DNA from: a virus
DNA length: 40,918 nt
Reading direction: 5' to 3' (one strand)
IMG/VR virus record: IMGVR_UViG_3300043496_000255
Coordinates: 1-40,918 of that record
The notes under the pieces are model-generated. The model was not told where the DNA came from. It worked only from the letters and a program-made list of their open reading frames with translations, and made no database searches. A program made the translations under genes and the position numbers. Every line of letters starts with the position of its first letter. Within the stretch, counting starts at the first letter, position 1. Below, piece by piece: positions 17,517-26,129 of the stretch.

Positions 17517-18428
17517 TCAGGCGTTCGAGAAGAGGATGGCGCGCGGGTTGACCCAGCCACGGCTCCAGCGAGCGGTGATGGCGTAGTTCATCATCGTCTT
17601 GTCCTCGGTCACCCAGGTGTTGCTCTTGGGCTTGCGCCGCCAGAACCACATGAGACCCAAGTCGGCGTCCGTGATGAGCGCCCAGTTGGTGGTCGTGTTC
17701 GTCCAGTACTTGATGGGCACCGGCTTGATGTCGAGGTCGCGGTTGATGACGTTGATGGCGTTGTACGCGCCAGGCGTCGGGTCCATCGAGGAGCCCAGCA
17801 CTTCACGCCACACGCCCCATTGCTGCACCGGGAAGATGGCCTTCTTCAGCTCGACCCCATCGATGAGGTTGTCGTGCCCGACTTGCTGCATCGCTTGGGC
17901 CGCCGCGATGATGAGCGACGCCTTGCTCGGGGACATCGCCGTTGCCAGCATGTTCGAGTAAGTGCTGCCGCCCGGCAGTACGTGAGACGTGCTCGCCAAG
18001 GGCAGGCCGTCGCCGCCCACGAAGCTCGTGTTCGTCGCGCGAACCAGCATCAGGGTGGCGTCGAAATCGGCCAGCTTCCAGAGCGAGCGATTGTTGCGCT
18101 TCGCCGCCTGGATGACCTTGTCGTACTTCATGTCCTCGAGGGCTTCGTCGGACACAATCATTCGCTGGCCGTACGTGCGCGCGTTGAAGCGCGTGAGCGG
18201 GCCTTCGGTGATGGTGCCGACCGGGATGCTCTCGCCCTCGGGCTTTTCGCCCGCGAGGCCAGAGCCGGCGACCTCGTAGTACTCGATGTAGTTGTCGCTC
18301 ATCGATTTGACGTTCAACCACTTCGGGAAGACAGCCTTGCTGCCCTCCGAACCGTGGTCGTCGGTGTCGATGTCCTCGAGCGTGTCTTTGAGCGCGAGGG
18401 CTGCCGTGCTGGTGAAAATCTCACTCAT
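17517..18428 (-). CDS. Major capsid (coat) protein
   Basis: A 303-residue protein, the expected size for a HK97-fold coat. The first 30 residues are acidic and helical, then follows an E-loop-like part (GEKPEGESIPVGTITEG), a spine helix (ASLIIAAAQAMQQVG) and a beta-rich end with DADLGLMWFWRRKP and WSRGWVNPRAILFS, features seen in coat proteins of this class. The gene lies downstream of scaffold in the head operon. Copy number in the virion should be the highest of all proteins here. Confidence 0.8.
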   Translation of the reverse strand: MSEIFTSTAALALKDTLEDIDTDDHGSEGSKAVFPKWLNVKSMSDNYIEYYEVAGSGLAGEKPEGESIPVGTITEGPLTRFNARTYGQRMIVSDEALEDMKYDKVIQAAKRNNRSLWKLADFDATLMLVRATNTSFVGGDGLPLASTSHVLPGGSTYSNMLATAMSPSKASLIIAAAQAMQQVGHDNLIDGVELKKAIFPVQQWGVWREVLGSSMDPTPGAYNAINVINRDLDIKPVPIKYWTNTTTNWALITDADLGLMWFWRRKPKSNTWVTEDKTMMNYAITARWSRGWVNPRAILFSNA

Positions 18429-18431
18429 GGC

Positions 18432-19097
18432 TTACTCCTGGTTCCCAGTGATGCGCCACGGCGATGCCTGGACTTGGTTGAACACGACCTGCAACGGCAC
18501 GTTCGCCAGCGTCAGATCGTACTGCTCGAAGCCGCGACCGAGGCCGACCACGCGCAGCTGCCGGGTCTCCGTGCTCTCGACGAAGGAGAGCACCGCCATC
18601 GGGTTTGCCTTCGGGTTGGCGGTGGTCGAGTTAATCTGCGTGTAGCTGAAGGTGCAGACCGCGCCGATGACCGCCTGGAACTCGGCCTTCGAGTCGAAGC
18701 TCGCGCTGGTCGTGGCCGTGTCGATTTCAAACACGCAGCCTTCGACCGGAATCACCGTGACCTGCGTTTGAAACTCGAGGTTCGTGCCGTACACCGTGTT
18801 GGTCGGGTAGTAGGCGTTGGGGCGAGCGGCGCCGTTGATGAGCACCCGCGGGAAGCCGGCGACGATGCCGAACGTGCGTTCGTTGGCGTCGTCATCATCG
18901 AGCTCGCCCGGCTCCACCAGCGCAAACGCGCCGCTGTTGAGCATGCGCACTGGGTCGCCGATGTTGAGATTGCAGGTGGTGGCGCCCGTGACGTTCGGCG
19001 TGTAGCCGCTCGCGAGAAAGCCGGTGTAGACCTCGGGAGTGTCGCCACCCCAACGGTTCTTCAAGAACCGAAAACCATAACGATGGGGATTCGCCAT
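18432..19097 (-). CDS. Putative head decoration or coat-associated protein
   Basis: A 221-residue protein from ATG 19097, ending 3 bases before the coat start. It holds several beta strands (for example DPVRMLNSGAFALVEPG and AVCTFSYTQINS) that resemble head-decoration folds or minor coat proteins. It lies between a gene of unknown type and coat, so it is likely present in the head. No known family was recognised. Confidence 0.65.
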   Translation of the reverse strand: MANPHRYGFRFLKNRWGGDTPEVYTGFLASGYTPNVTGATTCNLNIGDPVRMLNSGAFALVEPGELDDDDANERTFGIVAGFPRVLINGAARPNAYYPTNTVYGTNLEFQTQVTVIPVEGCVFEIDTATTSASFDSKAEFQAVIGAVCTFSYTQINSTTANPKANPMAVLSFVESTETRQLRVVGLGRGFEQYDLTLANVPLQVVFNQVQASPWRITGNQE

Positions 19098-19111
19098 TCA
19101 TTTCCTCGCGG

Positions 19112-19582
19112 TCAGAATTGCCACTTCGAGCGGTCGTCCTGCTCGGTGCGGACGGACTTGATGCCGCGGAACTCGCGCTGCTCTTGCGGAGACAGCGGGT
19201 CGACGTCGCGGTTGCGGATGGTCTGCTGGACGGCGTCGGCCTTGTCCCAGCCCACCTTGTCGAGCGCTGCTTTGCGCTCGAGCGAACACTCCATCAGGGT
19301 CATGCCCATCGACTTGATGGGGTCCCCCTGTTGGAACTCCTGGTACCCGATGGTCGGGCGAGCCTCGTCGGGGTCGTACTGCGCAACCTTGTACCCGAGG
19401 TGCTTGTAGTAGCCGACGTTGATGGTGGGGTCGTTGACCTCACTCACCCACACGTAATGCTTGCCGGGGTCGTGGCCTTCGAGGAAGCCGCGATTGGCTA
19501 CGCCCTCGACGGGACGCGCGGGCGGGTCCTCACGCTTGATGCCGCGCCTGTTGCTGCGCGCGACAACCGTATCGTCTTCCAC
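19112..19582 (-). CDS. Structural operon protein, unknown (156 aa)
   Basis: Starts at GTG 19582 with GGAG 6 bases upstream. The 156-residue product has a GKHYVWVSEVNDPTINVGYYKHLGYKV segment split by polar stretches and a charged helical C-terminus. It is the first gene after the 19.7 kb promoter-like and inverted-repeat region and precedes coat. It may be a minor head protein. No family recognised. Confidence 0.65.
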   Translation of the reverse strand: MEDDTVVARSNRRGIKREDPPARPVEGVANRGFLEGHDPGKHYVWVSEVNDPTINVGYYKHLGYKVAQYDPDEARPTIGYQEFQQGDPIKSMGMTLMECSLERKAALDKVGWDKADAVQQTIRNRDVDPLSPQEQREFRGIKSVRTEQDDRSKWQF

Positions 19583-19689
19583 GAACGCTCCGTCTGCCCA
19601 CTTGGTGCAGACGCGCTCATCGTGGGGGATGGCCGCCGTAGTTGGGTCACCCCACCATCGACCGAAGCCGACGGTGGTGTGATGGTTGG

Positions 19690-19741
19690 GATTCTGAAGA
19701 AAACTATCAGGAAGTCAAGTCTGATAGTTGCTGGCTATCAG
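19690..19741 (-). promoter_or_regulatory. Inverted repeat with promoter-like hexamers before capsid genes
   Basis: AACTATCAG at 19702-19710 and CTGATAGTT at 19721-19729 form a perfect inverted repeat around 10 bases, and a third CTATCAG lies at 19735-19741, overlapping the scaffold stop. On the minus strand TTGACT (19718-19713), 16 bases, then CAGAAT (19696-19691) make a plausible promoter; the repeat flanks the -35. The same repeat followed by TTTTCTTC could instead be a weak terminator for the terminase-to-scaffold transcript. The 155 bases 19583-19737 hold no gene. Confidence 0.45.
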
Positions 19742-20619
19742 ATGACCTTCTTCTGCCGGAGTCGAGCGCCCGTCGTCTTCTCCCATTTCTTGATGGCCTC
19801 GGCTTCGGGTAGGTCGCTGTGCGCAGCGATGGCCATGCGCCGCAGCTCGGGAGTGAGTCCGCCGGAAGTGGGCTTGCCGCCTCCGCCTCCACCCGCAGAG
19901 GGCAGCCCGCTCATGCGCGAGCGCTCGTTCGCCGACGGCGCCGCGCGCTTGCCGAGCTTAAACTCGGTCATCGTCTCGCGCATGATTTCGTCGACCATCT
20001 CGTTGGTTACGGCTTCCCCGCGCGCCTTGCGGCGCTTCCAGGTGCCCTCGGCGTAGTCGTAGGCGGCGCGGTTGCCGTAGACCTCGGGGTACTTCTGCAC
20101 CCAGACCTGCTGCGCCTGCTCGGCGCGCTGGGAGGCAGAGCGGGACTCCATCACGCGCTCGGTGTGGATGCGGGTCTTCTCGGACTCGACCTCGCGAGCT
20201 ACGCGCTCGTAGTACTTCTGGCGCTCGGCGGTGAAGGTGCCGGCGGCAATCTCGGCTTGGGCTGCGGCGTACGCCTCGCCCTGCTTGTCGTAGACCGCGT
20301 CGAGGCGCCGCTCGTACGGGTCTTTGCCGTCATCGTTGGCGGGACGCTGCTGTTGCTGGACTCCAGCGACGTAGCCGCGGAGCTGCTCGAGCTGCGCGCG
20401 GGTGGCGGCCTGCTCGGCCTTCAGTGCCGCGAGCTCTTCCTTGCTCTGCTTGCCTTCGGAGAGCAGCGTGCGGAGCCGCGCCTGGCGCCGCTCTTTGCGT
20501 GTGATGCGCTCTTCGGGACTCGCGTCTGGTGAGTCTTCCTCGAGGTCTTTGGCGGCTTCATCGTCACTAAATGGCACCGAGACCGAGTTGTCTGGGTCAC
20601 CCATCATGTAGTCGGACAT
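19738..20619 (-). CDS. Capsid scaffolding protein
   Basis: A 293-residue, highly charged protein: acidic N-terminus, long Arg/Glu/Gln coiled coil through residues 40-95, a central helical region rich in Ala and Glu, a Gly run near residue 245, and a basic C-terminus ending RLRQKKVI. A basic C-terminal helix is what binds coat in P22 gp8. Position between portal and coat fits. A strong site AGGAGTGAACG precedes the ATG. Confidence 0.75.
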   Translation of the reverse strand: MSDYMMGDPDNSVSVPFSDDEAAKDLEEDSPDASPEERITRKERRQARLRTLLSEGKQSKEELAALKAEQAATRAQLEQLRGYVAGVQQQQRPANDDGKDPYERRLDAVYDKQGEAYAAAQAEIAAGTFTAERQKYYERVAREVESEKTRIHTERVMESRSASQRAEQAQQVWVQKYPEVYGNRAAYDYAEGTWKRRKARGEAVTNEMVDEIMRETMTEFKLGKRAAPSANERSRMSGLPSAGGGGGGKPTSGGLTPELRRMAIAAHSDLPEAEAIKKWEKTTGARLRQKKVI

Positions 20620-20629
20620 CGTTCACTCC

Positions 20630-21352
20630 TCACCAGGAATCCTGGATCCATACGCTCTTCTTCTTGCTCACGTCCCAGGTGCCGTTGTCGTTGACCGCGA
20701 CCTGGTGCTGGTATTCGCCGTCGCCGCCGATGTCGACGACGCGCTTCTTACCGCTCGTTAGTTCCTCGGCGAGCGTCTCGCTGCCGGCGAGGTCGGCCTC
20801 GCGCATCACGAGATAGAACAGGTCCGTGCCGTCGGAGAGGCGGTCGCACCGGCGCGCGAAGGGGACGTTCTTGTTGGTCGTGATGATGTGGCCGAGCTCG
20901 ATGCCGTGGCTCATCAGGCGGTCGGCGGCGGTGAGCCCCGCGCTGATGAGCACGCCGCGGTTGCCCTCGTGCATGTCTTTGAGCTTCTTGACGGCGGGGC
21001 GGATGATGGCGCTACCGGGGGCCGCCGCGTCCGAGTCGTCGAACTGGTCGACGGGGAAGACGTAGATACGGTCGAAGGCGGCCTGGCTCCTGAAGAAGCC
21101 GTCGGTGATGCCCCACTTGAGGCGCTGAGCTTCGAGCAGCGGCGGCAGATTCAGCGTGCCGGGCGGGCTCATGCGCGCGCGAATCATCGCCGTGCGGTGC
21201 TCGGCGCTGTCCTTCTCGAAGTCGCGCAGGTCGACGCTGGGCTCCTTCGGGGTGGCGTTGTCGTTCCAGGCGCTCGACTTCTCGGGCTCCTTGAAGGGCC
21301 AGGCGGTGACTTTCTCGGGGTCGCCTACCGATACTGGGTAGCTTCTGCTCAT
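20630..21352 (-). CDS. Head operon protein, unknown (240 aa)
   Basis: A 240-residue soluble protein coupled by ATGA to the small gene upstream. Middle part: FFRSQAAFDRIYVFP, then GVLISAGLTAADRLMSHG, and a C-terminal beta part with VAVNDNGTWDVSKKK. It lies between portal and scaffold. Might be a minor head or assembly protein; no signature was recognised. Confidence 0.65.
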   Translation of the reverse strand: MSRSYPVSVGDPEKVTAWPFKEPEKSSAWNDNATPKEPSVDLRDFEKDSAEHRTAMIRARMSPPGTLNLPPLLEAQRLKWGITDGFFRSQAAFDRIYVFPVDQFDDSDAAAPGSAIIRPAVKKLKDMHEGNRGVLISAGLTAADRLMSHGIELGHIITTNKNVPFARRCDRLSDGTDLFYLVMREADLAGSETLAEELTSGKKRVVDIGGDGEYQHQVAVNDNGTWDVSKKKSVWIQDSW

Positions 21353-21555
21353 TTCAAAAAGTCCTCGATGAATTTGCCCGAGTCATGCTCGAGCGCTTTG
21401 ATGGCCACGCGGATGCGGTTACAGAGCTCGGCTTCGTGGGCGTAGATTCGGATGTGGCCGATGTCGGCCTTGGTCAGCGCCTCGGCGTGCGCGAGCTGCA
21501 GGCGCTCCTGCCGCAGGCGCAGCAGGTAATCGTCGAGCAGCTGCAGGTCGCGCAT
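21349..21555 (-). CDS. 68-residue helical protein next to portal
   Basis: ATG 21555 follows the portal stop by a single base (TGAGATG on the minus strand), and its own stop overlaps the next start by 4 bases. The product is mostly helical (LLDDYLLRLRQERLQLAHAE). Its function is unknown; size and place suggest a minor assembly factor. Confidence 0.65.
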   Translation of the reverse strand: MRDLQLLDDYLLRLRQERLQLAHAEALTKADIGHIRIYAHEAELCNRIRVAIKALEHDSGKFIEDFLK

Positions 21556-21556
21556 C

Positions 21557-23842
21557 TCATGCTGCCTTTGGGGGTGGGGGTTGTTGCGGCTTGGGCTGCG
21601 GGGGCTTACCGTTATCGTTGCCCGGCGGTCCTCCGGGAGGAGCACCCGGGGGGCCACCTGGCCCTGCCGGCATTGGGGCGCCCGGGGGCGGGGCGGGCGG
21701 AGAGGTGGGCGCGCCGTAGACGGGCGGGGGCTGCGGCGGGGCGCCGAGCGTCGCAATGAGGTCGTAGCGGTTGCGGGCTTCGAGCGCCTTCTGCACGGTC
21801 ATGTGGCGGAAAGCGAAGTTGGCCTTCATCTCCTCGACCGCGTTAGGCAGTTGCACCAGTGCATCGGCCTCGCTGATGCGCTGAGCCGTGCTCGTGAACT
21901 TCAGGTCGGCGCTAATCTCCACATCGTAGGGGCGGTCGTACAGCTCACGCCCCACGCTCATCATCTGCTGCCCCATGGGGCCGAGCGCCGGGTCGTGGTT
22001 GTTGACGGCGAAGAACTCGGCGTCCTCCATGAAGATGGCGTTGATGGCCGCGTTGTTGATGAGCACCTGGGTGAGGAAGTCGGCGTACTTGCCCGTCGGC
22101 ACCGAGAGCATCTTGGTCGCCTGCTCGATGCGGGCGCTGATGCCTTGGGCGGTCTCCCCGCTCTTGCCGCTCTCGCCAGAGAGCACCTCGGGGGTGTTGG
22201 TGACGCGGTTGCCGAAGCCGACCAACATCTCGATGAGCGTGAGCAGCTGCTGGTTGGCTTCCCCGAAGTCAATCGCGACCATGTCCTTGGAGAGGTCCAT
22301 GGCGCCCTCGACCTTGTGAATCTTGCCCGGTTCGAGCACCAGCTTGTCCCCACCGGGGAAGCGCACGTCGCCCTTCATCAGGTAGTTCTTGCAGTTGGCG
22401 AGCATGCTCTGGTCGATGAAGGCCGACAGTGCGATATTGGCGGCGCGGTTCTCCGCGGCGTGGATGGCGCCCGTGCCGAGACCGAGCACGCCCTGCAGCG
22501 GCTCGATGTTGACGCCGTGTGCGAACATCTGGATGGGCACGCTCTCGGGCGGACGCGGCTGAGCGTTGGGGTCGCCGCGCATCCACTCGGGCATCTTCGG
22601 CTCGGGCGGCGGGGGCAGCTCTTCGACGGCGCGCGCCATCAGGATGGCTTGGGCGGGCGCGTCGCTCTCGGGGTCGGAGCTGTGCGCAAGGGCCAAGGCC
22701 GAGCGGCGCGTCTCCTCCATCTCCTGCTGGAACAGCTGCTGCTCTTGGACGTCGGCCTGGTACTTCTTCAGCTGGTCGGTCTCGAACTCGAAGCGGCGCT
22801 TGTCGTACGGGTCGGTGCGCTCGTGGATGTTGAGCGAGAGCACGGTCTGCGTCTGGTAGTCGATGAGCACCTTGCAGTAGCGGTCGCGCGGCTCCTCGGG
22901 CTCCTCCCCGTTGTCATTGGCGGGCGGCGCCACCGACGGCGGCAGGTTGAGCCAGCCCTCGTACTGGATGATGCGGTACTGGCTCGCCTTGTAGGCGGTC
23001 GAGTCGACGCCGAGGTCTTTGTCGACGGCCTCCCGCATCTCGCTCGCGATGCTCGACTCGTCCCAAGCGGGCGGCAGGTTCTCCAACACGGTGGCGACGT
23101 CCGCCCAGAGCTTGCTCATCTTCCGGAGCTCGTGGCCGTCCATGAAGATGACCTTCGCCACCCAGGACACGTCGGAATAGTCCGGCATCGTCGAGACGTG
23201 GGCGTTGGCGCACACGAACTCGTTGGCGGTCAGCATCTCGTGGCGGTTGTACTTGCGCTGCGGGTCCCAGTAGCTGTGGCAGGTGACATCCCCGAAGAGG
23301 TTGTACGCGAGCAGCCCGCGGTACCCGAGCTCGCGCTTGAAGTCCTTGATGCGCTTGCGAATCTGCCAGTTGCCGTGGAGCGAGAGCAGCTTGGCCGTAT
23401 GCTCGTCATCGGGGCCGATGGGGTTGACGCCGAAGACGTTGGTCCAGTTGCCGAACAGCTCGTACGCCTGGCGGTAGCCCATGCGGATGGTGTTCTCCAT
23501 CAGGATGGGGACGTGCGCGTTGGCCATGTGCTGGTACGGCGGTGGCTTCGGGTCGAGCGTGCCGGCGAACAGCTTCCAGGTGTCGGCCATGTTCTTGCGG
23601 AACTTCTCGGTCGCCTCCCATGCCGCGTCGAAGTCGGTGATGCACTTGTCGCTCAGGCGCTTGAGCGCAGCGCGGCCCTCGGGGTGCGCAGCGAAGGTCT
23701 GGACGAGATTGACCTCGTCCTCGGCGTACTCGAAGGGCGCCTCGGCGGGGCTTTCTTGGCCAGCGTCGAAAACGCTGTCGGTGTCGGGCTTCGCGTCGCC
23801 GTCGAGAGCGTCGGGGCGCGGGTGTTCTTCTTCACTTGCCAT
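21557..23842 (-). CDS. Portal protein
   Basis: 761 residues from ATG 23842, close to P22 gp1 (725). The N-terminal part has the phage-portal pattern FRKNMADTWKLFAG and then NTIRMGYRQAYELFG; the central part has SMLANCKNYLMKGD and FGNRVTNTPEVLSGESG, seen in podovirus portals; the C-terminus is a Pro/Gly-rich disordered tail of about 70 residues. It would form the dodecameric ring at the unique vertex and dock the terminase. Gene order after the large terminase supports the call. Confidence 0.85.
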   Translation of the reverse strand: MASEEEHPRPDALDGDAKPDTDSVFDAGQESPAEAPFEYAEDEVNLVQTFAAHPEGRAALKRLSDKCITDFDAAWEATEKFRKNMADTWKLFAGTLDPKPPPYQHMANAHVPILMENTIRMGYRQAYELFGNWTNVFGVNPIGPDDEHTAKLLSLHGNWQIRKRIKDFKRELGYRGLLAYNLFGDVTCHSYWDPQRKYNRHEMLTANEFVCANAHVSTMPDYSDVSWVAKVIFMDGHELRKMSKLWADVATVLENLPPAWDESSIASEMREAVDKDLGVDSTAYKASQYRIIQYEGWLNLPPSVAPPANDNGEEPEEPRDRYCKVLIDYQTQTVLSLNIHERTDPYDKRRFEFETDQLKKYQADVQEQQLFQQEMEETRRSALALAHSSDPESDAPAQAILMARAVEELPPPPEPKMPEWMRGDPNAQPRPPESVPIQMFAHGVNIEPLQGVLGLGTGAIHAAENRAANIALSAFIDQSMLANCKNYLMKGDVRFPGGDKLVLEPGKIHKVEGAMDLSKDMVAIDFGEANQQLLTLIEMLVGFGNRVTNTPEVLSGESGKSGETAQGISARIEQATKMLSVPTGKYADFLTQVLINNAAINAIFMEDAEFFAVNNHDPALGPMGQQMMSVGRELYDRPYDVEISADLKFTSTAQRISEADALVQLPNAVEEMKANFAFRHMTVQKALEARNRYDLIATLGAPPQPPPVYGAPTSPPAPPPGAPMPAGPGGPPGAPPGGPPGNDNGKPPQPKPQQPPPPKAA

Positions 23843-24257
23843 GGTTTGCTTTCTGCAGCCGCTGCCGCTCGCGTTCGATGCACCAGATGGCCTTGCGCAG
23901 GTCCTGGTCTGCGTCGGCTCCCGCCTTCTGCCCGTGACGCCACAGGTACTTGATGGCGCAGCCAATCATGCACGTCATGTGCTCGGTAATCTCGACGCAC
24001 TCGACGCCGCTCGGGTGCGTGTTGTAGTGCTCGGGGCGATTGACGGGGTCGAAGCTCGCGGGCTTCGTGAACTGCGCCATCGCCGCCATCTGCATCTTGG
24101 TCGCGTCCGAGTACGCTTCTTGGTGAAACGGCTTCACGATGTACACGCCATCCTCGGTCTTCATCATCCGACCGTCAGCGACGGCGCGTTCGAGCGCCTC
24201 ATGCGGGACAGCGGCGAACTCGCTGTAGTCCGTGAACTCGCAGGGGTCAGGACCCAT
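23832..24257 (-). CDS. DUF3310-domain protein
   Basis: 141 residues from ATG 24257; an earlier ATG at 24296 has no ribosome binding site and would overlap terminase by 50 bases. Residues about 70-135 show the DUF3310 pattern: VNRPEHYN, then GVECVEITEH, CAIKYLWRHG and DLRKAIWCIERE. This family is common in phages and is usually found among nucleotide-metabolism or accessory genes, so its place between terminase and portal is unusual. It overlaps the terminase stop by 11 bases and the portal start by 11 bases. Biochemical role unknown. Confidence 0.75.
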   Translation of the reverse strand: MGPDPCEFTDYSEFAAVPHEALERAVADGRMMKTEDGVYIVKPFHQEAYSDATKMQMAAMAQFTKPASFDPVNRPEHYNTHPSGVECVEITEHMTCMIGCAIKYLWRHGQKAGADADQDLRKAIWCIERERQRLQKANHGK

Positions 24258-25755
24258 AACCAAACCCACTTCCTGTTGGCCTGAGCTCAGGCTCATCGTT
24301 GTCGTTGTCGGGGCGGTCGAACTCGTGCAGATCCATCACGATGCTGCCGACGCCGCGCGATGCGCGCGCCGAGGCGTAGGCGAGCACGTCGAACCAGTGC
24401 TTCTTCGGGCTGCTCTTGTCCGGCACCGTGTCGTCCTTCTCGTCGACCCCGATGCTGGCGAGCATGGCGGTGCTCTCGCGGCAGTTCTTGAACAGCATCA
24501 ACCCCGGCTGCTTCGTCTTGTCGTAGTCGCGCAGCCGCTCGCTGATGCGCTCGGCGTTGCGCGCGATGCTGGCCTTGTCGGCCTGCTGCCAGTAGATGCC
24601 CTCGGCCGCAAACACGGCCGCCTTGCTCTTGCCCGAGTCGCCGCGCTCCTCCCAGAGTTGCGTGTCTGCAACACCGGTGAGGCGGCTTTTCTTCTTCCGT
24701 GCGTCCCAGAACCCGAAGCGGGTCTCAATCTCGATGAGGCGCTTGGCCACCTCGATGTCGCGCATGAGGCGGAAGTTGAACTCGTAGAACATGTAGAGGT
24801 CGCCGTCGGGATTCATGGCGAACCACCCGATGACCCCCTGGCCTTTGTAGCCCCAATCCATCGAGCGGAACTTGGGCCAGTCGCGCGGAATCTTGAACGG
24901 CTCGATGACGTGCACGTCGCGGTTGAAGTCGTCCTCGAAGTAGCCGCCCTCGACGCTGTCCCAGTCGCCGTAGAGGTAGCGCGCTCGCATGTGCGAGGGC
25001 TTGCTCAACAGCTTCAGCTTGTACTGCGCGACGAAGGCTTTGTCGGGGTTGTCGTCGAGCTTCGCCGGCAAAAACAGCCGCGTCTTGTACGTCGTCTTGC
25101 CCGTCTCGGGGTCGAAGACCTTTACGCGGAAGACGACGTTGCCCTTGGGGTCTGGCTCGACGAAGCGCTTCTTCAGCCAGCCCGGCGTTGGGTTGGACAT
25201 GAGCCGCGAGGCGAGCAGGTACCGCAGCACGGGGTCGGCGGAGCGGACGCGAGCATCGAGCTCTTCGTACTGCTCCTCTAAGAACTGCCCTGCCTCATCG
25301 AGGCCGAGGTACGTGTACTGCTTGCTGAGGTAGTTGACGTGGTCTTTGGGCTCTCGGCAGTGCCCGAAGGTGTTCTTGTAGCCGCTCGTGAACGTGTAGC
25401 GGTGGAGCTCTTTGTTGTAGACGACGCCAGGGTCGAACTGCCGGAACATGCGCTCGGCGCGGTCGATGGTCTCCTGCAACATCGGCATCGTGCGGCGCAT
25501 GTGGAGCGCGTGCCCTTCGCTCTCGCCGGGGCGAATGGGATGCGCGCGGCAGAGAGTCGCGAGCCACTCGGGCAGCTCGTCCAACAGCTGCCCCGTACAG
25601 CGCGCGTGCTCGACGACCGCCTGCTTGACGATGGGGTCCCACAAGAGCGTGAGGCTCTTGCCCGGACCAGCGCTACCGCCGCCGAGGACTTCGTCTGCCG
25701 TCGTCTCGTGGAACTTCGTGCTCCAGGGGCTCGGTTGGTAGAACGACCTGTCGAT
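24247..25755 (-). CDS. terL: Terminase large subunit; no canonical start codon
   Basis: The frame codes for a full terminase. Walker A GGSAGPGKS comes about 30 residues after the first plausible start. Walker B is GLDEA, followed by a SNPTPGW coupling motif and an RNase H-like nuclease with MDWGY, GVADTQLW and HWFDVLAYA. No ATG, GTG or TTG lies between the in-frame stop at 25792-25794 and a TTG at 25644, which is after Walker A and cannot be the start. I set the start at ATC 25755, 9 bases after GAGAGAGG. A frameshift from an overlapping frame or a sequence error is the alternative. Confidence 0.85.
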   Translation of the reverse strand: MDRSFYQPSPWSTKFHETTADEVLGGGSAGPGKSLTLLWDPIVKQAVVEHARCTGQLLDELPEWLATLCRAHPIRPGESEGHALHMRRTMPMLQETIDRAERMFRQFDPGVVYNKELHRYTFTSGYKNTFGHCREPKDHVNYLSKQYTYLGLDEAGQFLEEQYEELDARVRSADPVLRYLLASRLMSNPTPGWLKKRFVEPDPKGNVVFRVKVFDPETGKTTYKTRLFLPAKLDDNPDKAFVAQYKLKLLSKPSHMRARYLYGDWDSVEGGYFEDDFNRDVHVIEPFKIPRDWPKFRSMDWGYKGQGVIGWFAMNPDGDLYMFYEFNFRLMRDIEVAKRLIEIETRFGFWDARKKKSRLTGVADTQLWEERGDSGKSKAAVFAAEGIYWQQADKASIARNAERISERLRDYDKTKQPGLMLFKNCRESTAMLASIGVDEKDDTVPDKSSPKKHWFDVLAYASARASRGVGSIVMDLHEFDRPDNDNDEPELRPTGSGFGYGS

Positions 25756-25784
25756 GCCGCACCGCCTCTCTCGCGATGCGCGGC

Positions 25785-25839
25785 CACATAGCTACATGCC
25801 TGTAATAGTCAATACCTTTCAGACAAGGCGCACTGATAG
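25785..25839 (-). promoter_or_regulatory. Possible promoter for the virion operon
   Basis: On the minus strand TTGACT (25812-25807) is followed after 16 bases by TATGTG (25790-25785), a weak match to the -10. Transcription would start just before the GAGAGAGG site of terminase. A CTATCAG word (25839-25833) lies upstream and matches the repeat words found at 19.7 kb, so both sites may share a regulator. Only the -35 is a good match. Confidence 0.35.
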
Positions 25840-25886
25840 GAACTGGCGATTATGCCGGCAACGGCGCTTTCTGGCAGGCTCCGCGC

Positions 25887-26129
25887 ATGGAAACGAAGGG
25901 GAACCCGGGCAGGTACGACCAACAGGCGATGGACGTAGTCACAGCCACGAAGGCGCGGGTGGTCGTGGTGCTGGTACTTGGGGGCGAGAGCGGCGACGGC
26001 TTCTCTGTGTCCGGGCACGGGACGGCCGCCCTCGATGCCGCGCAGAGCGGAGAGATCTCCTACATGCTGCGTGCGATGGCGGACATTGTCGGGACTCAGC
26101 CGCCTGATGGCGTGCGCGTATCCGACTAA
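25887..26129 (+). CDS. Small protein, unknown (80 aa)
   Basis: An 80-residue protein from ATG 25887 with a GGCAGG element upstream. Contains a hydrophobic core ARVVVVLVLGGESGDGFSVSG and a C-terminal helix. It is an isolated plus-strand gene between the divergent terminase operon and a convergent minus-strand cluster; its stop overlaps the stop of the neighbour by 4 bases. Base use is like its neighbours. No family recognised. Confidence 0.65.
   Translation: METKGNPGRYDQQAMDVVTATKARVVVVLVLGGESGDGFSVSGHGTAALDAAQSGEISYMLRAMADIVGTQPPDGVRVSD

Noticed and set aside
21581-23953. 790-codon open frame on the plus strand opposite the portal gene
   Set aside because: It is the antisense shadow of a GC-rich gene; composition is dominated by Leu, Arg, Gly and Val, and the portal frame carries clear motifs.
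25278-25787. 169-codon minus frame over the terminase start
   Set aside because: Arg/Ser/Ala-rich shadow; the Walker A motif is in another frame.
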